From assembly GCA_019648995.1 (NCBI GenBank), contig BLXT01000273.1, positions 434,278 to 467,025 of the forward strand: DNA of 32,748 bases, read 5' to 3'. Shown piece after piece: positions 1-12,000 of this stretch; the first letter of the stretch is position 1; the number at the start of each line of letters is the position of its first letter. The position numbers were made by a program, and so were the translations under genes. The DNA is from Plakobranchus ocellatus (taxonomy: Eukaryota; Mollusca; Gastropoda; Plakobranchidae). The notes beneath the pieces were generated by a model. The model saw only the letters and a program-made list of their open reading frames with translations, was not told where the DNA came from and searched no databases.

Positions 1-60
1 GAATGGGAAAATTTTAAAAATGGTGACAGTGATATGGATATTATCTTCAATAACAGGGAA
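1..60 (+). CDS. DNAH5/8-like: Tentative dynein heavy chain exon 1 (3' part)
   Basis: The frame from position 1 is open for 20 codons (starting EWENFKNG) and runs into a good donor, GTGAGC at 61. It ends in phase 0, which fits the phase-0 start of the next exon at 242. If the exon is real, its acceptor lies outside the window. No diagnostic motif is present and the region is AT-rich, so the open frame could be chance. The intron to the next exon would be 181 bp. Confidence 0.35.
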
Positions 61-3000
61 GTGAGCGTAGCATACAGCCTCATAAATCCTTAACACCATT
101 TAAAAAAGCGTCTCTTTTATAACTTTAGTTCTGAGGCCCAGTTTTTTTCATCTGATAAGACAAGACTTAAACATATTTTGTTAGTTGTTGAACTAAGCAT
201 TATAAGAATTATGAGTAACATTTTTGTTGAATCACTCGTAGACACCAAGAAGTCGCATCAAAGAATCTCGTGAAGGAACAGTCGCAGATGACAGTCTGTA
301 TGTGAGGCTGAAAAGTTGCCTGTCTGTCCAGAGTTACTTTAGAGAAGCGTTGCGGTCACTGAGGGAAGCACTAGGGGGTACTCAGACCCTCTCACATTTC
401 TCCTCTGTGAGCAGCTTCTCTACTGTCAACCACCCCATGAAGTAAGTGATTCACAAATGTTTCTGGCTAATTTCTGTCAAAAAAACTTAGCATGTTTTCA
501 TATCCATGGTGCAGTGATATTAAATAAAAATCTCTTGAATGTGAATTTTTGGGTTGAAGAGGTGTAAAATGCCGTCAAAACATAGTAACTTGCGCTCCAC
601 TTGTGCAATTAGTTGTTAATTGTCACAATTTCGAATATTTTGGCTAATAATATTTTTTTATGCTAGATACAGTTTATCATAGTGTTATAGCAATAATCTT
701 TAGAATTATTTAGCTGAAAACTTGCCAACATGACTGAACTGTAATGGTACCAGTTAGGTGGTGCTTGTATGCAAAGGCCTGATGTTAGGTATAAAAATGT
801 GATATTTTCATTTTGTCATCTACTGGGAAATTATTCTGCAAAAAATCTCAGCGGAACTACACAAGACCTCTGAATAATCTTTACTAAGTTGAGATGCAAA
901 TGGAACTAGAGAAAGAAAAAAAAATTATAGCTGTATTTGTGTATTGACATTTTCTTTTTCTTACTTAGCTAACTTTGATGTTCAGTTTAGATTGGACCCA
1001 AAAGACTCTTCAAAAAACTTTTTTTTCATTTTGTTTTTTAAATTTTTCCCGCTCAAACAGACGAGGCAGCGTTGCTCAGGGTTACCGGCCTAGCCAAATG
1101 TCTCCCTCCAAGAGAGGCATGGATGCCAGTGGTCATGGGGTTCCCATAGCTGATGAGGACGCCATTCTGGCTCACTTTGACACCTTCTGCAGCAGGATAA
1201 GACAAGTGCTGGAAGTGATCAATACTGTAGCGCAGTTCAGCAAGTACGATGCAATAATAACTGTTGTGTTATGTTTTCATAGTGATAAGTAGGAATTGAA
1301 CTGAAGATAAAAGGATTTTCTAAAATATACTGTGAAATTGCAAAGTCAAATTCACTTAAGTATGTAACCCTTGATTCTTTGGACAAAGTATGGTATAACC
1401 TAATTTCATTTGAAGTTGATGAAACTTTAATATTGATCTCACTCTGTAATATGTTGAATGTTCAGATTTTACCTGAAGGTACATTAAGCAAGTCAGAGAA
1501 TGATCCTATGTTTTTGATGATAGCATTTTAACACAATTAAAATCCACTCTAGTTCATCCTAAGATGTGTTAGGTTTGTTGCTTAATTTGTTGTTTCAGAT
1601 TATATTATCAAGGATAGGATTAATAGGCCTTGTTGAGGAACCGTAGATCTATACTAAAAAATCTTGAAGCCTGGATACATTTTTTAATGCATGAAAAATC
1701 TATGCTACTAAACCAACTTTCATTAAGAATGATTTGAAAAAGTGCCCCATTTGTTTCTTTGTCAATTATTAATTTATGCCCGTTAAACACCTAAACAGTC
1801 TTATGAGGATAATGGCTAGTAAAAATGAAAGTTTGGCAAACACAATTGAGAATAACCTGTGGGACAGAACTGTTTGCCTATGCATTCTGATTATCGAATG
1901 TGGATACATATTGTGTGAGAGGCTTCATATTTTATTTATTTGTTTTTTTATGAACAGAATGAGCAAGAAACTGGTTGGAATCCCAAGACCAAGAAAAGAA
2001 GACCTGATTGTTGATGATAGCTCAGAGAATGAATTTAGACAGCGGAAGCCTAAAGATCCTCTCATGGGTTTGTCACACTTCTCAGTGTTAATTTATCTTT
2101 AAAATGGTGGGAAAAAAAATTAAAGGATGCATTTGCTTAATTGAGCAGGATTGTGGTCTGTTAGATCATTCCTTTCACAGAGATAAAATGTTTTAATATT
2201 TTCAGTTTTCACAAAGTAAGGAAAATGAGGCTTGAAGAAATAGTTTAAAAGAATTTTGTTCAAATCACATGCCAAGCTGGAAGTTTGCTTTTATAATGAA
2301 GAGAGCAGTCACTTGATATCAATCCTAAATCTAAAAATCTCAGAGAACATTCCTCTAGATATATCTAAAGGCATTAAATATAGAATTTTTATTGATAAGT
2401 ATTTAAAAAACAAACACATTCTTTTGATGTAATTAAAGTATTTAAAGGAAGAATTAAAACCAATAAAAGTAAGGTGGAGTTTTATATAATGTGTACAAAA
2501 AATGCCTTTTTCAGAGCTTCTGGAGCGAGAGGAAGATGATGATGAGGATGGAGATGGGTTTGGTGTCCCACCAGCTATCAACATCACAGCTCCACCACAG
2601 ACGGCAGACAGACCGCTGCATGCTATAGATGAGGATGAAGAGCAGACGGCCCACAGTGAGAGCACAGCTGACAATTACGCTGGTGGTGCTACATCTAGCA
2701 ACAGTAACAAGCACCCCTCACCTTCTGTACCTAACACAGATCGTGGCAGACCAGATGATCAAAATGCAGACGATGGGCCAAGGGGACTGACCCAAGAGGA
2801 GTTATCTATCCTTAGTGAGATTTTTTTCTTAAATAGACTCATGACATTCTTATGGAGCTTTATAATTCGCTGAAAAATTATTTTCAGCTCAGTAGTTTGA
2901 TCACATGTGCCTTGTATTGAACATTTTTATGACAAGAAATGTCCTTTTAGGCAAAACAAAAATTGGCAATATTTTGTAAGTTTGCACTTTTGCATTATGA

Positions 3001-6000
3001 TACTGGCAAACTTAATAGATCCTTTTTGAAAAAGTCTTCATTTTTTTCATTTATCTGAACTATTTGTGCACCTTTGCATTTTGTTTTTATCTTCACTTAA
3101 AGTATTGTGTCTTTTGCTCTGCCAGCATGTTATAGAACAACAGTCGTAAAATGTGGAATCTTTTCTATTGTGCTAAATCAATCTTTTAGCCAAAGTGTAA
3201 CTTGCCCTAGAAAAAAAACCAAACAAACCAAAAAAATTAAAACTTATCGCTCAAAATTTGTGATTTCAATCAGGTACAACTTTAGCTTGGAATAAACAAA
3301 TTTAAAGAGAAGAAAAAACGTGACAGATAGATAATTAGATGTAGTCTTGAGGCTAGGACTTGCTACTTGAATTTAGATCAAGAAAGGCATGCAGAACTCT
3401 TTAGCACCAAAACAAAAAAAAAATTGTTTATGAGGTGAATACCATTTTGAGTATGTTTTTCAGGAAAGTATTATCCTGAAGATGAGGATGTGGAAGGACC
3501 GAGTGTGTCAGCTATTGTTGGACAACACATGTCAAAGATGACTGATGTGATGAAAGAGAATGTTACAACAAAGACTATGCTGGATGTTGAATCCAAGGTG
3601 AGGCTGAATATCACATTGGTTTTTCACTCAAACTGTTTCTTTCATTTTTAGTTCTCATCATGGTCTATCCTATTAAGTATAACAGATATTACAGTTTTAC
3701 AAAGTAATAAAAAAAATAGTCCATATTAAATTGGGTAAAGAGTAAATGTTTGCCTCCTACCAGTAGCCCTTGTAATCTGGTCTAATCCTTTGAGGGCCAG
3801 TTTTTTTTTAAACTCGAATGATTCCCGTGATTTACTTGCCAAAGGCTGCAAAGCTCATGAATATCTAACATTTACCTACAGCGCAGGAGGAGCTTGTCAT
3901 CTTAGGGAAAGCAGTCTAGCTAGAAGCAGGGGAATTCCAAAGAGAAAGTGAAGCTTAGATGGCAGGACGTTGACTGTATCCATGCATTGCTCTAACATCC
4001 CCCTCTCCCTTCTTTAGCCATTTTGAAGTTAAAAATAATTCTCTGTGGAGTTTTTTACTTCATCGCTGGATTGAGGCAAAGCTTAGATGGCAGGACGTTG
4101 ACTGTATCCATGCATCGCTCTAATATCCCCCTCTCCCTTCTTTAGCCATTTTGAAGTTAAATATAATTCTCTGTGGAGTTTTTTACTTCATCGCTGGATT
4201 GGGACAAAGCTTCGGTGACCTAGCATGCAACAGGTTTTATATATCTTCTCCTGGCTTATATCTTCAAGAGATGAACTTTAACCTGGCCTCTGAAGTGCCA
4301 TTGTTTTTCAAGACAGATGGATATTGAACGAATCTATGATTTAATCAATACAGGATAGGAAATAATAGGATTTGAAGATTATTTGTAATGAAGCCAGATG
4401 AAATTAGACTCCATTCAAGATAAAGACTTAGGAAGTTGTTGATATAATTTTGATGGTGATGATTTAATTATTTAAAGAAAGTATTCAAAATTTATTGATG
4501 CACCTTTTTTAGATACAAATTTACGCCAAGGCATACAAAAATCATAGAGATATATTCTCATCATAATTATATAAAATATCTTTTTACTCATTTGCCTGAG
4601 GTCTGATTTTATCTGGATGCATCTTATATCTACACATTTATGTTAGATTTTAATTTTGTTTTGAACTTAAAACTTTTTTCATTCATGCAAAGCATAATAG
4701 AATTTCATGATATGAGATATGAGAAATTAATGTCTCTTTAAATTATGATACAAATAAATCAAAGAAACCCTTGCAGAACTAAATTCTGCTATTGATTCTG
4801 GATGAATTTTTCAATGATTATTTTTTTAAAACAGGACAAGGACAGATTTGACTCCCATTACAATACTTTCCAAGGTATTGTCCAAGATCTCGAGAAATTT
4901 CTCGGCGCATACCTGCATGTTATCTTCATGAGGAAGATGAAGACCCAGCAAGGCTTGGATGTGATCACTAAGTAGGTTTTGGTATTAGTCTATTGGTTTT
5001 ATATGCCTCATGCCTCTTAAGTAAAGCAAAGATAAAGGCAGAAAATTGCTTAAATACACTTTGTCATCTCTTTTAATAAAAAAAAACAAATTTTCTAAAG
5101 ATGGTCGGAGATTTATTTACATGTTTTATGTAATTGCTTTTGATTTGAACCCTTCATTATAATTGGCCTGTTTCATTTGAAGGCTTATAAAATATGGTCT
5201 GCCACAGAAATAGGTCATTTGTCAACAATTGGCTGATGGAGATATAAAATAAAATATTTGAACACAGATGGAGATGGTAAAAATTAGATTTCTTTTGTGC
5301 TTTGCAAATGGTTGGATATATTTTTTTTTAATATGGGAAAAAAGGGGTTGATGTCACTGGCTATTTAGCTTTTCATCTCTGTTGGGCAGTTGCTGACAAA
5401 TGATATATTTTGTGTGGATGGATCGCATTCTCTTTGCTCATTCTATCTCTGTGAGAAAAAGCAGAATTAGTTGAAATGGGTAACAAAGTGTTCAAATGCA
5501 AGATTGTAGCAATTACTTATTAAAATGAAGGAAGATTCATCATATCTCTTCATTTCTAGTTATATAAATAGACATTTGCCTTTTGCATTGATTAAAGGAT
5601 GAATGAAGTGAAATATTTTAATGTTCTTTTTGCCTTCATTTTACAAGCAAGAAGTTAGAATTAAGGCCATATAATTTCTAGGTGACCACCCTTTTTTTTT
5701 TCCTCTATTTGTTATTTGTAATGTCAGATTCAATGCTATTGCCAACCGCTCGGGCGTGCGAGGAACTGTTGCTGAGAAGTATGTTGAGATCTTTGGCTGG
5801 TATGAGTCAGATCTGGATGAAGTGCAAAAAATCTATGAGACACATAAGGTAAACAAAGCTACCAGTTTTAATTATTTTATTGCAATTACATATTTTGAAC
5901 TTTGGAAATCACTATTATTGAATGATTTTATAAATTAACTTGATTTAGATAAATCAGACAGGTTAAAAAGATCACAAAGAAACTTTTTGCTCTTCTGCAG

Positions 6001-9000
6001 GAAAACCCAATCATGGTGAGAAATGCCCCTCCAGTGGCTGGCGCCATCTACTGGTCTAGGCAGTTGCTGAAGAGAATTGAGGATCCAATGAAAATTTTCC
6101 GAGATAACAAGGCTGTCACATCTTTGGCAGATTTTGGAAGACAGGTAAACATACCAAATGATTTAATCTTGCCTTCTCTGCATTTAAGATCTATATATAT
6201 TAGATTTAGAGAAATTTAAAGAGTTGAAGTCAATAGCATGTAATACAAAAGTTTTTATGAGAGGCAAGTTTGATATATCTGACCTGTTCACTTGGAAGGA
6301 GTTGATCAGCAATCATTCAACTGAGGTATAAAGCGAAATGCTATACATGTTTTACAGATATCCAAAGATAAAATTTTCTTTTATGTTTCAAGAAGGTTAA
6401 ACTTTCAAATCTTCATACTTTTTTTTTTTTTCACATTTTCTGCTGAGTTTGACTGTTTTGCTTTATATTCCTGTAGTGTAAATGCTAAAAAATGACTCAT
6501 TTTGTATGGTTGGGTCACATTTTTTATTATTCTAAGAAGTTTGAATTGTAAGAGTGAAAATCAAATCTGTTATATCTCTAGGTGCGGATCTACAACCGCC
6601 TGGCCACAGCGCTAGTGACCTTTGAGAGTCTGTGGTTCACCCAGTGGAAGAACAACATTGAGCAGGCAAGGAGCGGCCTGAGGGCAACGCTGTTTGTGCT
6701 GCATCCGCAGAGTGGAGAGATCATTGTCAATGCTGACAGCAGGTTGGTGCATAGCGGTACTAGAAATCTAGGACTTTTTATTTGATATTTTGATAGATCT
6801 GCCTGCCTCTGCTGATTTGTATAATTTACTGCTGGAATAAGTATAAAATTACAGAAGCACTGAAATAAGTTGGGTAAATACTCAGATTTTGTTTAAATAA
6901 AATCAACAGCCCAATTGGAATCATCTATGTCAAAAAGTAACCATTGCTAATTAAAGAAGTACTGTGGTCCTGAAATATTAGCTTTTCAAATCTTGGACAA
7001 TGATGTACTAATTTTCTTTGGAACTTTTGCTGGTTGGCCATTTTTTATCGTGGTTGAAGACAGCCAAATATTATATTTTTTTGGGGAGAATACAGCATGA
7101 TTACTGAAATGCTTTGTAAATAACTGAAGTCGGGGTCTTAAATTATTATGCTAAAATCCTTAGGCTAATAGGTCTGTATAGATGGAGCTGCACATCAAAT
7201 AGCATCTATAGTGAATGTTCATTCATAATCAGCTCTGAATACTACAGAGTAAACAGTTTTTTTTACCATCTTGTTTGTTTGTCAAACATCTGGACTTCTT
7301 AATGAGGTAAAGTGGAGCTAAATTTCTTTGATAGTGGCAAAAGAGCAGACACCTCTTTTTGCAAAGTAAAATCAAATAAGTTTTGAAGCAGTGAAATTTT
7401 CACAAATTTTTTGGAGGATCCTGTTACATCATTCATCATTTTATCATATGAAGCCAATGTAATAGGCTTCAATGTAGCAAAACCTCAGCTCTGGATGAAT
7501 TTGATAACTTGACTGTACTTGGTTGTCACTTGTTTCCATGTCATTCAGAGTTCTGGAACTGATTCATGAGGCCAAGTGGATGACCCGACTGGACATTCAG
7601 ATTCCTGACGCTGCTATGGCTGTCATGCAACAGGAGGCCAGGTTCAAGAACTACAAAAGTCACCTGGAGCTTGTACTCAGTGATTTCAAGTCAGTCCATA
7701 ATCTTTACTACAAACAAAGACTGTCAGACAGACTGATCCATAGCCTAACCCTCTAATATTGCATCTTTTGATTCTTTAATTTCTTAAATTCTTTCTTTTT
7801 TTTTTTCATTTAATCTTCCCTTCTTTACCAAGTTCGAGCCCTACCACTGGTACACTGGGCTGAGGGAGGTCATGACAGCCTGAGATCATCTATTTGTTGA
7901 CGGAATATACACAAAAGCTATATCAAACCTTTTGAAATCACTTTCAAATTATTTTTCTTGGTTTCTACAAAAAGTTGATTTTTGAAAAAATTATTTTCCA
8001 GTTAAATATCTCTTTTTGAGGGGCGATGAAAATATACTAAAATTTTCATGTGTGCCTCAAACAATTTTTGCTATTTGGATAGTTAGTGTTGTTTATGATT
8101 TCAATCTTACAATGAAGCTTGTTAATGCCAAGCAAGTGAAAATACTTATCTACGCTAACTGAAACAAACTGTATTGTGGATTTTCTAAAAAGCTGGACAG
8201 TATTGTTTAAAGATAATCTTGATTTCAGACATGATTTCAAATATTAAAAGCCATATTGTTCTTTTTAACAATTTGTTAATGTTACTGAAACAATGCTCTA
8301 GAATTTGAGATGACATGGCATTGCTTTGATTGCAAAATTTTACCAAAGGACATATAAATCTTTAGATACAAATACTACAAAAATATAAGGTTATTCTATT
8401 CAGAAAATAATCCTATCTACTACGAAAATTTTATGTACCCATATTACCACTGCATGTTTTGATTTTTGTCATGTTGTCTCTGTCTGGCTATCCTGTACAC
8501 TAGGGATGTGTGCAAGTCAATTCCAGCACCTCTGAGCAAACTCTTCAGTCCTCATGTCCAGTATGTGCAACAGCAGCTCCAGCCTGGTCTCAGCACTCTG
8601 GCTTGGAACAGCATGAATATAGGTCAGAGGTCATCTCTTTCTTCCTGCCATTCTCTCTCTCTCTCTCTCTCTCACTCTCTTTGTTTTTCCAAGATGAAAA
8701 ACATCAGAATGAGTGCTCTGGCCATGTGGCCACTGTCATTCAATTTTTCTTTTTAATCATTTGATGCTTCTGATGCCACTTAGGCCTAAAGCCTTGGGCA
8801 ATGATGATAAACATTAATCACATTATACAACAATACTGAATATTGTGAAAAGTAGAAAGTAGATTCAATATTTTAGATGATTCTGTTTACTGCTGGGTCT
8901 GGGTCATTCAGATTAAACCCGATTCTCTTCAATAGATTCTCAGGAGCTCAAAAACGCTTTATTGAAGCTTGAACCATGGTCATTTGGCATGCATATTGGC

Positions 9001-12000
9001 TCTTAAAAAATGTACAGTTCAGAAAGTTTCCCCTTCAAACACCTGTGTAGGTAACAAGAGTCCTGGTATTATTTGAAGAGGATGGACAAAATCAATATTT
9101 CTCTCCTTCTCTGTCTCTCTGCCCAAACTGTGCAGACGCATTCCTGCACCAGGTCCACACTGCCACAGAAAAGCTGAAGAACCTGAGCCAACTGGTCAAC
9201 AATGTGATGGAGAACAAGGTCATCGGAATGATCAACACCATCCAGAACTTCTGCCTGTTTGATCCTGACCTGGCATTCTCTCGCACTTGGGTAAGTTTTG
9301 TAACATGGAGGTCATTTGTCTCACACTTGGGTAGGGATTTTTTTACATGAAACCTTCACAGGATGGTCATTTTCTAGTTTTCAGGAAAATGTAAAAAAAA
9401 TTAATAATTAGATCTTTTTTGCCTGTCTTGAATTTTCATTCTCTGACCTAGCATCACTGGTAATGTCTGTCTGTGCTAGCTTTTCTGTGTCTCTGTCCAC
9501 CAATATTTACGTTAAAAAAATCTCATGTTTCTGATGTTACATGTCTGATTGTATTCCCTTTTTGCCATGTTTTTTTTTTTTGGGGGGGGGGTAAAGGTTC
9601 TTTGACTGTCTTTCTACATCACTTGAGGATTCTTCTTGAAAGGTTACATTCTGTAAGCTGAATTTGTATTTTTCACGTGTAAAATCATTTTTATTGAAAT
9701 AATTACTCAAAATAATATGCATATTTACACCAAAAGTTAGAAATGCATAAGAGAATTTCTTATCTTTTCATTTACAGCATATGATTGATGTGTACTGTGA
9801 TTTTACAAAGTTTTAAATTAAGCATTTTATAATGGGCAAATAATTTATGAATTAAAGGCTTCCTGGTACTGCTCTAGTACATACTCCTCTAGATTACGCA
9901 TTCTTTAATATGCTACTGTGAAAAATCATGGTGCTGAACTACTAAGGTCTCTGAAATGTTGAAATTGGCAACATATGCAAAAATTTTCAATAGGCGGAGA
10001 GTATCCTTTTTACATTTTGTTTGTGTTTCAAAATATGAGTTTACAACCTTCCACTTCTTTTATTCAGAGACCAGCATTTGGTGCATGTGCTCCCTGATAA
10101 TGTTTTTATAAAAAAAATGATTGAAGCGGCCAGCTCTGCACAAAAAAATCTCGGTATTCCAAAAACAATTTATAATATCTTGGTTAAATTACTCATTTTA
10201 TACAAAGAACCTATGAAACACTTATCCTGTCCAGTCCAGTAACCGACACATAACAAATCCATTAACCACATGATTATATGTTTTTTTTTCTTTTCTTCAC
10301 AGCCTGTGGATGAATTTAAATCAACCATGATGTCCAACATTGATGAAAGATCGGCAATCCTGCAAGGCTATGTTGAGACTGTCCTTGCAGGCCTTCAAGC
10401 TGTAGCAAATCTACTGACCACCAAAAAGGTAAACCTTCACAGTATTTATAGCAAAAAAAAGCAAATTATGTGATGCTTCAAACATTGCTTTTGCATACTC
10501 CGATCATCTTCGGAGTCTTATAGAGGGAGAGCAGCAGAGACGGTGCTTTCAATTTTAGTAGAGATCATCACCTCTGCCTTCTACATAATTTCTTCTACCT
10601 ATTATTAATAATTTTTCATGATAAAGAATGTACAAAAAAAAAAAGCAGGTGGTTGAAGATTCATGAAAAAACAATTTGTATCTTGAATTGCAATTTCTTC
10701 ATTTTTTTAAAGGCATTATCTAAAAGAACGTGTGCAAGTTTTAGAAGTCTTGATAAAGACAATGTGTTACCTCATTCAAGTGTTTCATTTTCTGAGATTT
10801 AAGTTGAAAAGTAGGCAATTTGAGCATTGAATTAATTTTACCTCTATTAAAAGAATATTCATATTGTAATATTCTTTCTGACACCAAACTCTCTTCGACT
10901 TGGGGGAAAAAAACACAATACTATATGATGAAAACCAAAGTAATCTGTGACCCAGGTTATATTTTTTAATTTTTCCTTGTCTTTCACACAGTTTTATTAG
11001 TAACAAGAGAGGCAGCTGTGTTATTCATTTTCAAAATTAAAAGAAAATCTTTATTGTCATCTTTTTCAAGTTACCAGTTTCAAGCAGATTTTGCCCATTC
11101 TTTTCTTAAATAATTGAAGTCTCATTCAAAAGATACAACAAACAAAAAAAAAAGAAAAAAAAAACGAACCCCGTATAAATGTTCTGTAGAAGTTTCTGAT
11201 TTAAATTCTTATGTGTAAACAAATCTTGTCTTTTTCCACCTGTTTTATTAAGCTCAAATATTCATGACATGTCTGATTGTTAAAATTGTATTATTTCTTC
11301 CAACTGGCCCTTAGAAAAAGCGCAAGGTAAAGCAATGTAACTATTTATTATATGCTACTGCCTGAATGCTTAGGCATGGCCTCGCCTGTAACAAATGCGT
11401 TTGTAATATTTTTTTTGCAGGCATCACTCACTATATGGCTTATCAGTTGTAAATTAACCATATCATATTAAGCTTCTATAATACATGTCTTGAAATCAGC
11501 GGAAATGAGTCAGAAGTCCGCAAAGGCAGCTTTTCAAAAACAGGCTGCATCTTTAGAATGCTAATATCTCCAGGCACAATTATTGAGTCCAATTTAATTT
11601 TCATCATCACAATTTTGAGAACATTCTGATCAAGGCATCCCACTAGATATCTTAATCTTTAACTGTAAAACCCGTGACTTCTGACTCATTGGGCAAATTT
11701 CAAGCAGCGCGAAATAAAATTGCATGAAGCCCAATATTGCTTACAGTTACAACTGCTTTTATTTTATATTCATTCTTTGTTCTGACAGATGATAACTCTT
11801 GTGATTTGTTGTAAGTGCAAGGCATGCTTTGATTGTTACAACTCTTTTTTTTACCAGACATATTACTCTTTGTCTTGTTGCCTTCATTTAGTTTTTTTTT
11901 CAGACCAGGGTGTTCTGATTTACTGTTATTTTATAATCTTGTTTTTTTTATATGTTGTGCTTTTGAAATAGTTTGTTTTCCACTTCAAATGAAATAAGAA

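Noticed and set aside
2309-2674. Minus-strand open frame rich in Ser
   Set aside because: It is the antisense shadow of the acidic exon 5 (GAT/GAG runs read as Ser/Leu codons).
8651-8680. CT repeat as a promoter element
   Set aside because: It lies inside an intron just after a donor site with no start site or transcript evidence; simple microsatellite is sufficient.
11315-11326. Nuclear localisation signal from the KKKKRK run
   Set aside because: The microexon is unproven, and axonemal dynein heavy chains assemble in the cytoplasm; a basic patch alone does not show nuclear targeting.
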